Notes under the pieces: model-generated | Told to the model about the DNA's origin: nothing | Database searches by the model: none | Seen by the model: only the letters and a program-made list of their open reading frames with translations | Shown here: positions 8,843-17,739 of the stretch, one piece after another | Layout of the letters: each line of letters opens with the position of its first letter | How positions within the stretch are numbered: the stretch's first letter is position 1 | Source of the DNA: Candidatus Methanomethylophilus alvi Mx1201 | Lineage (GTDB): Archaea; Thermoplasmatota; Thermoplasmata; Methanomassiliicoccales; Methanomethylophilaceae | Assembly (NCBI RefSeq): GCF_000300255.2 | Contig: NC_020913.1 | Span: forward strand, 1,052,692-1,116,691 | Direction of reading: 5' to 3' | DNA: 64,000 nt | Translations under genes and position numbers: made by a program

Positions 8843-9337
8843 TCTTCAATTCACTCTGTGGGCGACGCCATTTCAAATCATCCCCACATACAGACTACTT
8901 CCACCATGTATTCTTTGCGATTGAAAAGAATATACGACTCCGACATGGCCTCGGATCTCCTCTTTCACCATCCTCGTTCAAAGTCAGATCCGTGATTCGG
9001 AATCCGCCATGAGACATTCCAGAATCCTCGGATAGGCATTACAGATCCAGACGATTTACGACATTCCCACAACCACGCTTCAATTCTTACAGTAGGATGT
9101 CCAACGATATGCAGATCCATTTCTGTATCAATATTCGTCAGATATGACTCTGCACAATGACTGCATACGCCCAATACGACGCTTTCAAGATCGCTGGGAA
9201 TGCAGTGTAAACGGTCGTCTGGCACATCAGTCGAAAAAGCCCTTGGTCAATACGTCAACAAGTACTGAGACAAGGCTACAGAAACAAACAGAACCGCCCG
9301 ATCGAAATCGGGATTGTGCATTCAAACAAGTTAGTAG
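8843..9337. other. Intergenic region without recognisable gene
   Basis: About 495 bp between the 5S rRNA and tRNA-Ile. Open frames here are short, lack ribosome sites and show no recognisable motifs. It contains one copy of the recurrent decamer TCTGGCACAT (9218-9227). I see nothing else. Confidence 0.5.
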
Positions 9338-9412
9338 TGGGCCCAGAGAGATTTGAACTCTCGACCTTCCGATTATCAGTCGGACGCTCCAGCCAATCTA
9401 AGCTATGGGCCC
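9338..9412 (-). tRNA. tRNA-Ile (GAT anticodon)
   Basis: 75 nt. Acceptor GGGCCCA pairs with TGGGCCC, discriminator A, no encoded CCA. D arm starts TAGCTTAGATTGG, the anticodon stem-loop is CCGACTGATAATCGG with loop CTGATAA giving GAT, and the T arm is GAGAGTTCAAATCTC. No intron. Confidence 0.95.
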
Positions 9413-9511
9413 AAACTAACCCGTAGTATAAACATCTCCCATATAAACCTTATCCTTGCATAGCCAGCACTGACCAGGATAACCATTTAATGAATGAACG
9501 GAATCATCATA

Positions 9512-9985
9512 ATGATGTCGACAGAATACACCGAGATCGAGGACATCTTCCCGAGAACCACATTCCTGATCCTTGCCATCACGCTGATAGCGGCGGATGT
9601 TGCGATACTTGCATGCACGCTTGCGGACATAGGAACGTCGATGTGGCAGTTCTACATAATGACCCTCATCGTTATCTTGGTGATCCCGTTCTGTTACTTC
9701 CTCAAGGTGAGGATAGTGATAGAGGACGGAAAACTGAACGCTGGCATATTGAGGATGTTCACCGTCCCCCTCGACCACGTGATCGACGTCAAGACAGGCG
9801 ACATAGACATCCTCAGGAACTACAGCGGATGGGGTATCAAGAAAGTAAGGTTCAAGACGTTCGCCTGCCCCGGAATCGACAGCGCCGTATCTGTCAAGCT
9901 CAAAGGAAGGATCGTCCTTACAGTAACCACCAACGACCCAGAGGTCCTGAGCAGGATCCTCATGGAGAACGTGGAGGCGGAGTGA
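9512..9985 (+). CDS. Small membrane protein with PH-like domain
   Basis: 157 residues from this ATG (others in frame at 9494 and 9515). Two hydrophobic segments near residues 17-38 and 47-66 form an N-terminal membrane hairpin. The C-terminal 85 residues are beta-rich (RIVIEDGKLNAGIL, then VPLDHVIDVKTGD), like bacterial PH-type domains that follow membrane anchors. The family is not recognised. A TTTAATGAAT box about 25 bp before 9512-9515 favours these starts. The stop overlaps the next ATG by one base (TGATG), so both genes form an operon. Confidence 0.7.
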   Translation: MMSTEYTEIEDIFPRTTFLILAITLIAADVAILACTLADIGTSMWQFYIMTLIVILVIPFCYFLKVRIVIEDGKLNAGILRMFTVPLDHVIDVKTGDIDILRNYSGWGIKKVRFKTFACPGIDSAVSVKLKGRIVLTVTTNDPEVLSRILMENVEAE

Positions 9986-10431
9986 TGCAGGCTACGTTCC
10001 ACTGGCTCAGGATAGAGACTTTCATATACGCCACCGAGAAGGAAGATCTCGTCAGGGAGACGTTCGCCAATCTGGTAGGGACCGACGAGTTCGATACGGA
10101 GGTCAGCGAAGGTGAGCACGGCAACAGAATGCTCATCCTGCAGCGCATGGCCACCAAACAGAAGGACATGAACTTGGTCTTCTCCAACCTGGGAAAAGAC
10201 CTTCTGGAACAGTTGGTGGACGATGTCGACAACAGGATAGACGACGACTGCGTCTTCTATACACGCCTCGACAAACAGAAAGCGGTATGCGGGGAGTATG
10301 CTGTCGCCCATCACGGAGACGTCATATCCATAACCGGAAAGGTCGCATCCAACCCCGCAAAAAAAGAAGTGGCCGTGAAGAATTTCACGGCATTCATTGA
10401 TTCTCTTCTTTCCCCTCAGACCCGTCAGTAA
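9985..10431 (+). CDS. Predicted RNA-binding protein, COG1325-like exosome-associated
   Basis: 148 residues. The N-terminus (HWLRIETFIYATEKEDLVRETFANLVG) and the central ADKQ-like DCVFYTRLDKQKAV segment match the archaeal COG1325 family, predicted RNA-binding proteins often encoded near exosome genes. Exosome genes are not seen here. The ATG overlaps the preceding stop. The 3' end overlaps the convergent transporter gene by 38 nt, and both frames look genuine across it. Confidence 0.7.
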   Translation: MQATFHWLRIETFIYATEKEDLVRETFANLVGTDEFDTEVSEGEHGNRMLILQRMATKQKDMNLVFSNLGKDLLEQLVDDVDNRIDDDCVFYTRLDKQKAVCGEYAVAHHGDVISITGKVASNPAKKEVAVKNFTAFIDSLLSPQTRQ

Positions 10432-11698
10432 GCAACAGATTCGGATCTATGGCGAAGGTAACCTCCCTTATACGGCGGTTACGGATGGACTTCACGATCA
10501 TCCTGACATCCTCGTAGACGACCTCGTCGCCCACCTTGGGGATCCTCTCAAGCCTGTAGTAGATGTATCCCCCGACGGTGAACGAATCGTAATCTCCATC
10601 CTCGAAACACCTCCCGATCTTCTCCATCACATCATAGATGTTGGCATCGCCCAGGACAGTGTAGGTGCCGTCTGCCTCCTTGGTTATAGGATACTTGATG
10701 ATATCGCTCTCGTCCCATATCTCGCCGACGAGCTCCTCTAAGATATCCTCCATGGTGACTATGCCCACGGTTCCTCCGAAATCATCGAGGACGATCGCCA
10801 TGTGCAGCTTAGCCTTCTGGAGGTCGTTCATGACGGTCGCAATACTGGCAGTCTCCGGGACGAACTTCACCGGCCTGATGATGTCGGTGATGCTGAAAGG
10901 CTTCCCGCTGGTATACTTCATGAAGAAATCCTTGATGAAGATCGCTCCGATGATGTGGTCTACGGTCCCTTCGTAGACAGGGATCCTGGAGAATTCGGAT
11001 GTGATGAACATATCCCTCATCTTCTCCACGTCCGTCTCCACGCTGACCGCGGCCACATCGACCCTCGGCACGCATATCTCGGATACGCGGATGTCGTCGA
11101 ACTCGATGGCGGACTTTATCAGCTCCCCTTCGCTCTTCTCGATGGTCCCCTCCTGCTGGATCTCGTCGATCATCACGCTGAGTTCCTCCTCGGTCATAGT
11201 GGGCTCCTTGGTACCGTCGTCTCCGGCCACCTTTGTAACCGCATGGGTCAGCTTCATGAATACCCAGGTGATGGGTGACAGGATGACCATTATCCCGTGT
11301 ATGGTGGATGCGAAAAGCATGGCGACCTTCTCGGGATGCCTCTTGGCCAACGTCTTCGGGGTTATCTCACCGATTATGAGAAGGACGGTGATCATGAGGA
11401 TGGTGGCCAATATGACCCCCATCTCCGCCCCGTATAACTCCGTCAATATGGAAGTGACCAAGGTGGAGGAGGCGATGTTGACTATGTTGTTCCCCACCAA
11501 TACCGTGGTCAGAAGACGGTCGAAATTATCGCAGTTGGAAAGCACACGCTGTGCTTTCTTGTTCCCGTCGTTGGCCATATTCTTCAGACGGGTCTTGCTT
11601 ACGCTGGTGTAAGCAGTCTCGGTACCTGAGAAAAAAGCCGACAAGGCAAGGAGGGCGATTATAAGCGCGGTCAGAATGATCGTAGATGTTGAATCCAT
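10394..11698 (-). CDS. CorC/CNNM-family membrane protein (DUF21-CBS-CorC_HlyC)
   Basis: 434 residues with all three expected parts. First, a DUF21 transmembrane domain (about 1-190) with several hydrophobic segments and the signatures FSGTETA and VLVGNNIVNI...GEITPKTLA. Next, a tandem CBS pair (about 205-330), with RIPVYEGTVDHIIG and FGGTVGIVTMEDILEELVGEI. Last, a CorC_HlyC transporter-associated domain (about 345-425) with GGYIYYRLERIPKVGDEV. The family exports Mg2+/Co2+ or regulates divalent cation transport, with CBS domains sensing nucleotides. Single gene, convergent with and overlapping the RNA-binding gene by 38 nt. Confidence 0.92.
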   Translation of the reverse strand: MDSTSTIILTALIIALLALSAFFSGTETAYTSVSKTRLKNMANDGNKKAQRVLSNCDNFDRLLTTVLVGNNIVNIASSTLVTSILTELYGAEMGVILATILMITVLLIIGEITPKTLAKRHPEKVAMLFASTIHGIMVILSPITWVFMKLTHAVTKVAGDDGTKEPTMTEEELSVMIDEIQQEGTIEKSEGELIKSAIEFDDIRVSEICVPRVDVAAVSVETDVEKMRDMFITSEFSRIPVYEGTVDHIIGAIFIKDFFMKYTSGKPFSITDIIRPVKFVPETASIATVMNDLQKAKLHMAIVLDDFGGTVGIVTMEDILEELVGEIWDESDIIKYPITKEADGTYTVLGDANIYDVMEKIGRCFEDGDYDSFTVGGYIYYRLERIPKVGDEVVYEDVRMIVKSIRNRRIREVTFAIDPNLLLTDGSEGKEENQ

Positions 11699-11888
11699 TT
11701 ACCTGTTACACGTTCCTTTTAGGCCTTATGGCGTATTGAATGGTCCATTAACATGACATCCTGCGATTTAAGCATATGTCCTTACTCCGCCCCAGATGTG
11801 TACGGCGTCTGCATACGGCATCCTACCCGTAACCATCCACGTGGGAGTTTTTATAATATGGAATGAATTTACGGAAACAGGTAATCAA

Positions 11889-12116
11889 ATGGCAGACACA
11901 TTCACTTATGAGATTAAGGAAAGGATCGCCGTCCTCTCCCAGTCTTCCAAGGGATGGACAAAGGAGTTCAACCTCGTCAGTTGGAACGAGAAGGACCCCA
12001 AATACGACATCAGGGAATGGTCCCCCGACGGAAACAAGATGGGTAAAGGCATCACCCTCACCGACGAAGAGGCGGCCGTATTGAAGAAGGCCCTTATGGC
12101 GAGAGAGGACCTTTGA
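11889..12116 (+). CDS. YdbC/PC4-like single-stranded nucleic acid-binding protein
   Basis: 75 residues. The pattern FTYEIKERIAVLSQSSKGWTKEFNLVSWN...PKYDIREWSPDGNKMGKGITLTDEE (each part short) matches the PC4/YdbC fold: a curved beta sheet binding single-stranded DNA or RNA, followed by a helix. Probably a cytoplasmic nucleic-acid chaperone or transcription cofactor. The ATG follows a TTATAATATG box at about 11851-11860 by roughly 30 bp. The frame extends upstream, but homology starts here. Monocistronic. Confidence 0.85.
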   Translation: MADTFTYEIKERIAVLSQSSKGWTKEFNLVSWNEKDPKYDIREWSPDGNKMGKGITLTDEEAAVLKKALMAREDL

Positions 12117-12186
12117 TACCTCTCTCCCAAAACCCTTTATCCTGTTTTACACCGAAATTTTATACCTTGTCAATAATACGAACCAT

Positions 12187-12747
12187 ATGGATGACAATGT
12201 CAGATACTGCACCGAGTGCGGGAGGGAGCTTGCTCCCACAGACAATTTCTGTCCCGCCTGCGGAGCGAACATCGACGACATGACCAAGGAATCGTATTCC
12301 GCCTCCCCTCAGACCGGGATCGGATACGGGTGTGCTACCAACAGTCCGGCGAACTCCGACGGGTTGAAGACACTTTCCTACCTCATGCTGTTCTGGGGGA
12401 TCATCGGCACCATATACGGGATCTACACGATCATCTCCGCCGAGACCTCCGTGGAAAACGCAGTCAACATGCTGAAGGACATGGACTTGTGGGAAGACTA
12501 TCTGGCCCTCGGATACACCGAAGAGACTCTGAAGACCATCACATACGCCGAAGGAGCATGCATAACGGTTTCCGGAGTCTGCGCCCTTATGGCAGGACAC
12601 TTCACTTTCAGAGGGGAGAAATACAAGATCGCGGTCATTACGTGCACCGTAGCGACGATAGCCGCGTTCATCGGGATCATCACCCTTCTTGTGGGGATAT
12701 TCGTCACCTACCGCCTTACGCAGTACAAGTCCGCATTCAAGTCTTGA
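12187..12747 (+). CDS. Zinc-ribbon membrane protein
   Basis: 186 residues. An N-terminal zinc ribbon (YCTECGRELAPTDNFCPACG, residues 7-26) precedes a flexible Ser/Gly/Asn linker and three hydrophobic segments near 63-83, 119-139 and 148-172. This matches the common zinc_ribbon_2 plus membrane architecture in archaea, function unknown. A TTTTATACC box about 25 bp upstream supports the start. Hairpins directly after the stop separate it from the convergent rubrerythrin gene. Confidence 0.75.
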   Translation: MDDNVRYCTECGRELAPTDNFCPACGANIDDMTKESYSASPQTGIGYGCATNSPANSDGLKTLSYLMLFWGIIGTIYGIYTIISAETSVENAVNMLKDMDLWEDYLALGYTEETLKTITYAEGACITVSGVCALMAGHFTFRGEKYKIAVITCTVATIAAFIGIITLLVGIFVTYRLTQYKSAFKS

Positions 12748-12787
12748 TGCGATGTAAAACACCTGGGGATCAAACCCCGGGATTCCT

Positions 12788-12812
12788 CCTGTTCCGAAAA
12801 AAACGGAACAGG
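12788..12812. terminator. Bidirectional terminator hairpin
   Basis: CCTGTTCCG, seven-A loop, CGGAACAGG (9-bp perfect stem), between the convergent zinc-ribbon and rubrerythrin genes. A weaker hairpin (CCTGGGG...CCCCGGG) lies just before it. Confidence 0.7.
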
Positions 12813-12845
12813 GGGTTTTCGGACCCGAAGGTCCTGGATTTTGAT

Positions 12846-13385
12846 TCACCAGTTCTGTGCCTGGACTTCGAAGAAGGACTGCGGGTGCTTGCACACGGGG
12901 CAGACCTTGGGTGCCTCCTTTCCGACGTGGAGGTGTCCGCAGTTCCTGCACTTCCATACGACGACCTGGTCCTTCTCGAAAACTGCTCCCTCCTGGATGT
13001 TCTTCAGGAGTGCAAGGTACCTCTCCTCGTGGTGGGCCTCGATGGCTCCGACCATCTTGAAAAGGTTGGCGATCTGGTCGAATCCTTCTTTCCTGGCGAC
13101 CTCCTCGAAATCCTTGTACATGGAGTTGTGCTCGTAGTTCTCTCCTCCGGCGGCATCCTTGAGGTTGGCGACCGTGTCGGGAACCGCACCGTCGTGAAGG
13201 GCCTTGAACCAGAGCTTTGCGTGCTCCTTCTCGTTCTCGGCGGTCTCCATGAATATGTCGGCGATCTGCTCGTATCCCTCCTTCTTGGCCTGGGATGCGT
13301 AGTAGGTGTACTTGGTTCTCGCCTGGCACTCACCGGCGAAAGCGGTGAGAAGGTTGGCTTCGGTCTTGGATCCTTTTAGTTCCAT
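12846..13385 (-). CDS. Rubrerythrin
   Basis: 179 residues. An N-terminal ferritin-like diiron domain with the two E-x-x-H-type motifs (FAGECQARTKY near residue 17, ENEKEHAKLWF near 50, and a second set with YKDFEEVARKEGF and IEAHHEERY) is followed by a C-terminal rubredoxin-like site CRNCGHLHVG...CPVCKHP. It reduces hydrogen peroxide using electrons from rubredoxin, part of anaerobic oxygen defence; three rubredoxins are encoded at 40.8-41.3 kb. Start chosen at MELKGSK, the usual family start; upstream in-frame codons are not conserved. Confidence 0.95.
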   Translation of the reverse strand: MELKGSKTEANLLTAFAGECQARTKYTYYASQAKKEGYEQIADIFMETAENEKEHAKLWFKALHDGAVPDTVANLKDAAGGENYEHNSMYKDFEEVARKEGFDQIANLFKMVGAIEAHHEERYLALLKNIQEGAVFEKDQVVVWKCRNCGHLHVGKEAPKVCPVCKHPQSFFEVQAQNW

Positions 13386-13606
13386 AGTAATCCTCGGATT
13401 CGAGTATCTTATCCCCATTTAAAAGACCTGCGCCACACTACAAGATTTTACGAACTCGCTACATATTTTGCACGGCACCGACTGCATCATTAACCTGTAA
13501 AGGCGCCCCGGAAAGCCTATATTAACGCACATTTCCATACATTACTGTAATTGATTACATAATATGCAGACAGTACCGATCCGACCAATCCTTTTTATAT
13601 CGCAGA

Positions 13607-14545
13607 ATGGACTGGACCGTCCGAAAGATGTTCGACATCACTGCCGAGATAGCCCGCATCTATGCGGGTATGGTGAATAGACCACCCAAGAAGGTCATGA
13701 AAGACCTGCCGTCGGTCCGTTCGGAATCCAACATACCCTATCTGGAAGACCGTCAGAAAGGACACTTCATAGATGTGTTCTGGTCTGTGGAATCGATGAA
13801 ACCGATGCCAACCATTGTGTTCTTCAACGGGGGGTCGTTCTTCCACGGAAACCGTTCCTCATCGGACAGCATATGTCAGGCTCTGGCACAGCGTGGATTC
13901 GCCGTCATAAACGCGGATTTCCGCGACATATCCGGCGACATAGGCATCGTGGATGAACTGAAGGACGTCCTGGCCATGCTCAACTGGATGAACTTCAACA
14001 GGGGACGTTTCGGCTTCGACCTCGACCGCTGTTATGCCATGGGGACATCCTACGGGGCGCTCATGGCCACGTGGTTCTCCCTCCTATGCAACTCCCGCCG
14101 CATAAACAACGCCATGGGGATCAAGGCCCCTTGGACGACGATAAAAGGCATCGGTCTGATAAGCGGGATGACGGATACTAACAGGAATGCGGCAAGGATG
14201 ATGATCGTGAGAGACGCCATCGAGAAGATCGGCAGGACGAACAAGGAGCTGGCGGACTCGTTGGTCCTTGAAAGCAACCATGAACTCAGATTCCTGCCCC
14301 GCGTGTATCAGATAACATCGGATTCCGACAGGGCGAAACCAGATGTGATGAAATTGCATCGGCTCCTGGATACCAACAAGGTGGAGAACGACGTGATGGT
14401 GTTCGAGGAGAAAGAGAGCCTTACAAGAGGTTTCGTCAGCAAGAACCCTGCCCTTCCGGAAAGTGTAAGATCGATCTCGGCGATGCTCCGCTTCCTCGAC
14501 CGCCACGTCAGTGATGCCGTAGACGATCGCGAAGAGACCTCTTGA
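13607..14545 (+). CDS. Alpha/beta-hydrolase (esterase-like)
   Basis: 312 residues. It shows the oxyanion region IVFFNGGSFFHGN (HG-type, near residue 65), the nucleophile elbow MGTSYGALMA (Ser near 146) and a beta/alpha core typical of carboxylesterase/acetylxylan-esterase-like hydrolases. The acid and His are not securely placed. No signal peptide is seen, so it is probably cytoplasmic; substrate unknown. A CTTTTTATAT box is only about 10 bp before this ATG, so the in-frame ATG at 13628 could be the true, leaderless start. The 3' end overlaps the convergent TPR gene by 38 nt. Confidence 0.75.
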   Translation: MDWTVRKMFDITAEIARIYAGMVNRPPKKVMKDLPSVRSESNIPYLEDRQKGHFIDVFWSVESMKPMPTIVFFNGGSFFHGNRSSSDSICQALAQRGFAVINADFRDISGDIGIVDELKDVLAMLNWMNFNRGRFGFDLDRCYAMGTSYGALMATWFSLLCNSRRINNAMGIKAPWTTIKGIGLISGMTDTNRNAARMMIVRDAIEKIGRTNKELADSLVLESNHELRFLPRVYQITSDSDRAKPDVMKLHRLLDTNKVENDVMVFEEKESLTRGFVSKNPALPESVRSISAMLRFLDRHVSDAVDDREETS

Positions 14546-15158
14546 GATTCCCGTTCTTGTCGAACTTCTTCTTCATCAGGATGTCATAGTTCTTCTTCGC
14601 GGTATCGCTGTTGGGCCTGAGTCTCATGACCTCTTCGAGTTCGTGCTTGGCCTTCACATAATCCTTTATGTCGTTCAAGAGGAGGACGGCGTAGTCCTGA
14701 TGATATTCGTACATGTCGGGACAGGCGGCGATGGCCTTCTCGTAGTACTCGGCGGCCTTCTCGAAATCCACCTTCTGCTTCCTCTGGAACACGGCGTACA
14801 CGGCACAGACGGCTGCGAAATCCTTAGGGTCCTTGGACTCGGAGACGAGGGCTATGAGACGCTTGAACTCGGCATCGGCCTCCTCCGTCTTGGCCTTGTC
14901 CAACATCTTGATGGTGGTGGAGGCTTTGAGGGCATCGACATTATCCGGATCGAGGTCCAGGATCATATCGAGCTGTATGAGGGCCATCTTGCGGTTCTTG
15001 AGCGAGTAATTGTAGATACGTGCCAGTTCCATCCTCGGAGGGACGTTGTACGGATCCGTGGCCAGATAATCCTCCAGGGTCTTGGCGGCACCCTCCGGGT
15101 TCCCTCCCTGGTCCTGATTCCTCGCCTTTTTTATCGCTTCGAAAGCCGGGTCGCTCAT
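14508..15158 (-). CDS. Tetratricopeptide-repeat protein
   Basis: 216 residues, wholly helical. At least three TPR-like units are seen: GNPEGAAKTLEDYLATDPYN, YNYSLKNRKMALIQLDMILD-LDPDN and FEKAAEYYEKAIAACPDMYEYH, each with the spaced Gly/Ala/Tyr/Pro pattern. Probably a scaffold for protein interactions, function unknown. Start at the ATG where the repeat region begins; sequence in frame upstream is not protein-like. It overlaps the hydrolase gene tail to tail by 38 nt and lies 62 nt after the multi-span membrane protein gene on the same strand. Confidence 0.8.
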   Translation of the reverse strand: MSDPAFEAIKKARNQDQGGNPEGAAKTLEDYLATDPYNVPPRMELARIYNYSLKNRKMALIQLDMILDLDPDNVDALKASTTIKMLDKAKTEEADAEFKRLIALVSESKDPKDFAAVCAVYAVFQRKQKVDFEKAAEYYEKAIAACPDMYEYHQDYAVLLLNDIKDYVKAKHELEEVMRLRPNSDTAKKNYDILMKKKFDKNGNLKRSLRDRLRHH

Positions 15159-15220
15159 GGGGGCTCGGTATGGATTGACGATATAAAAAATGGAACTCGA
15201 CCTGTGACGGAGGGCATCCG

Positions 15221-16369
15221 TCAATTTCTCTTCTTCCTCTCCCCGTATTCGGCGGTGAAGTTTCTGACGATGCCGTTCTTGAAACCGACATAGAAGGTGT
15301 TGACATACACGAAGGAGGTCAAAGCGGACATCATGATGATGAACACGATATACCCGATGTAGGAGAGGACGACCCTGACCATGTCCTGTCCGGAATAAAG
15401 GCATATCCACAGGAGTGTGAGCATCAGGAAGACGAATACGTACCCCTGGAACATCCTCGATTTCATCCCCTTCCACAGGACGAAGGGACGAGGAGCGGCA
15501 GACCATGCCTCGGCTTTCAGGGATTTGAGTATACTGATCGGTATGATGAGGACGTTGAGGAACAACGATATGAGGATGAGGGTGACCATCATCTCCGTGA
15601 AACTGATCGTATCGAGGAACACGGGGTTGAGGAAAAGGTATGAAGCTACGATCAGCCCTGCGACCACGGTATTACATGAGAGACTCTTGAAAAGACCGAT
15701 ATTGAAATGGCCATCGTCCGATTCCGGCTCTATGGTGACATCGGTCACGTCGATTATGGAGGGGACTGCGAAAAGTTTGGTGGCCGATCTCTTGAGTCTC
15801 GAATCCCCGGGCTTGATGAGCGAGAGCATGATGCGGTGATAATCCTTGCGGAAATATGCGACGATCACCGACAGGATACCGTATGAGGCGAACAAGACTA
15901 TCAGGATAAGTACGAGCATTCCCAGGAGGACGGTCCAGAACGTGACGGAGTGGACGCTCCAGTTGAGGAAGTTAGAAAACCCAGACACAAAATGGTTGAC
16001 GGTATCCTCCCCGTCCCCGAACACGAACCAAAGTACCGACGATATTGCAAGCCAGGCAACGATGATGAAGGGTACCGAATAACGGGCCTTCACCACATCG
16101 CTCTCCGAAAGTATGAACGCAGGTATACCCAGAAGAACGAAACCCCCGGCGTAGACGGCCCCGAGGGAATACAGGAGATGACCTACCGTAAGACCGTCCC
16201 AATAGAAAAGGAAGACCAATATGGCGATGACGCCGAAGACCACTACGAAGCCGGGGAAGACCTTCAGGATGAATGCGTCGAGTTTGTCCTGCTTCGTCTG
16301 ACGGTCCCAACCGATAACGGGGATCCTAGCGGCGATATCGCGGGCACCTGACCTGTTCCTATCCATCAT
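15221..16369 (-). CDS. Multi-span membrane protein of unknown function
   Basis: 382 residues. A hydrophilic N-terminus (about 1-33, with DRQTKQDK) precedes roughly eight to nine hydrophobic segments, for example near 36-56, 68-88, 98-116, 142-168 and 300-345. The loop near residues 180-230 is charged. The overall pattern (clusters of membrane helices with a helical amphipathic break) is Yip1-like, but no signature is secure. Upstream of the TPR gene on the same strand and perhaps cotranscribed with it. Confidence 0.65.
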   Translation of the reverse strand: MMDRNRSGARDIAARIPVIGWDRQTKQDKLDAFILKVFPGFVVVFGVIAILVFLFYWDGLTVGHLLYSLGAVYAGGFVLLGIPAFILSESDVVKARYSVPFIIVAWLAISSVLWFVFGDGEDTVNHFVSGFSNFLNWSVHSVTFWTVLLGMLVLILIVLFASYGILSVIVAYFRKDYHRIMLSLIKPGDSRLKRSATKLFAVPSIIDVTDVTIEPESDDGHFNIGLFKSLSCNTVVAGLIVASYLFLNPVFLDTISFTEMMVTLILISLFLNVLIIPISILKSLKAEAWSAAPRPFVLWKGMKSRMFQGYVFVFLMLTLLWICLYSGQDMVRVVLSYIGYIVFIIMMSALTSFVYVNTFYVGFKNGIVRNFTAEYGERKKRN

Positions 16370-16552
16370 CCAAAAGTATGATTCCCTATTATTAAAAAGG
16401 GACGGGATGAATACATCTAATCAAGTCGAGGGACAAGGTATTTAATCAACAGCAGGATTAGCACTAGTAAGGCATTCGGATATAGTTAGTTCCGCACCCG
16501 TTGTAAGATAGGTTAGGAAGGACGTACGAGAATACCCAATAGAGGAATAATA

Positions 16553-16753
16553 ATGGCCTACGACAACAACAGGAACGGCGGAAGGAGTTACAGGGACAGG
16601 AATGAACCCAGGGAAATGTTCAAAACTGTCTGCTCCGACTGCGGAAAAGAGTGCGAGGTTCCCTTCAAGCCTACCGAGGGACGCCCCGTCTACTGCAGGG
16701 ACTGCTTCAGGAAACACCAGCCTGAAGACAGGCAGCGCGGAAGGAGATTCTGA
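16553..16753 (+). CDS. CxxC-x17-CxxC zinc protein
   Basis: 66 residues. Arg/Asn/Gly-rich ends flank a zinc site CSDCGKECEVPF...VYCRDCF, matching the small CxxC-x17-CxxC domain family found in archaea and bacteria. The basic, low-complexity ends suggest nucleic-acid binding. Function unknown. The TATA-like signal is weak. Confidence 0.8.
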   Translation: MAYDNNRNGGRSYRDRNEPREMFKTVCSDCGKECEVPFKPTEGRPVYCRDCFRKHQPEDRQRGRRF

Positions 16754-17266
16754 GTAAGGGATCATCGGCCGAGGACGGTCCCACAGACGTCCGAGGCTGG
16801 AAAACCTACATTCTGTGGGACATTGATTTTAAGTCTCTCGTGAGAGAGAAGTTACATTTCGATATGGCGGTATCAAAAATGATACCGGACCGTTTTGTTA
16901 TGAATGACAAACGGACCATGTCGAGATAATCACGACGAGTCGAAGAACCATCTTATAACGATTTCCCAAAGTAAACAACTATACTTTTGATCCATTCGAA
17001 CTCTGAAAATGGGTCGTTTCACACGATCATCCCGGGTCGAACGTGCGGATTCCGGGGAGATCCCCGGCACATGCCTCCCCACGGTCGGACCGACGGTGTC
17101 TTCGAAACGAATTATCGACGTGTTTTAGAGGTCTGCGAAGGCTTAGTATAGTGTAATTTATATACAAATAGTACTGCAGGCCCGTCTCACATGTGCCAGA
17201 TGATGGAAGCCGCCATCGTTAAAACGAGAGCAGAGGCCGGGGGAAGGCCTCTGTTAAAATGGGCCG
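16754..17266. other. Intergenic region with several perfect hairpins
   Basis: About 510 bp with no convincing coding frame. Structures: GTCCCACAGA...TCTGTGGGAC arms around 16779-16822; a perfect 8-bp hairpin CGGTATCA-AAAA-TGATACCG at 16868-16887; and CAGAGGCC...GGCCTCTG at 17231-17253. The region may carry one or more small RNAs, but none matches a family I can recognise. Confidence 0.5.
17185..17258 (+). ncRNA. Candidate small RNA with promoter and terminator
   Basis: An AATTTATATAC box (about 17156-17165) lies 20-30 bp before a stretch that ends in the 8-bp hairpin CAGAGGCC/GGCCTCTG (17231-17253) and a TTAAAA tail. An internal GATGG...CCATC stem is possible. The transcript would be about 65-75 nt. 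A frame beginning ATGTGCCAG is open but runs into the convergent gene without protein-like features. Purely a structural inference. Confidence 0.25.
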
Positions 17267-17665
17267 TCAGGAGATCCTTTCGCCCATCGTATCGCTTATG
17301 CCTTCGTCGTATACGGCGAGGACTCTGAACTTCCACACGGTGCTGGTACCGAGACCTATCTTGTCGAGCCCTTCGTTCATCTTCTCGACCTCCTTCTCAT
17401 CGGCGGAATTCCCTATGAACTCGCAGAGGATAGAGTACGCATATTTCCCGGACCATACGAAGAACTCCGCACGCGGATCCCTCTGGATGTTCCTTCCGGT
17501 CCTATTGAGCCATACACGGCCGACCGCTATTACGTCCTCCTCGGGTACGGTCAGAGTACCGCACACTATAGTATGGGGCATCCCGTCCTCCGATATCGTG
17601 GACATGACTTTGTTAGTATCAGGGCGCCTGATGAGGTCTACCAGAACGGGTGTTAATTTTGCCAT
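17267..17665 (-). CDS. Pyridoxamine 5'-phosphate oxidase-like flavin protein
   Basis: 132 residues. Split-barrel FMN-binding fold of the PPOX family: strand-turn-strand KVMSTISEDGMPHTIVCGTL near 20-40, VGRVWLNRTGRNIQRDPRAEFFVW in the middle, and a KFRVLAVYDEG C-terminus. Such proteins bind FMN or F420 or haem; the ligand is not predictable. Start at MAKLTP; the extended frame is not conserved. It lies 74 nt downstream of a paralogous PPOX gene on the same strand, a likely duplication. Confidence 0.8.
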   Translation of the reverse strand: MAKLTPVLVDLIRRPDTNKVMSTISEDGMPHTIVCGTLTVPEEDVIAVGRVWLNRTGRNIQRDPRAEFFVWSGKYAYSILCEFIGNSADEKEVEKMNEGLDKIGLGTSTVWKFRVLAVYDEGISDTMGERIS

Positions 17666-17739
17666 CGCTACAGTATCGGCATCAGTATATTTTATAGAAA
17701 TGGGTGGCCCTCGGAAATGAGGGCCCGGGATATGGTTTC

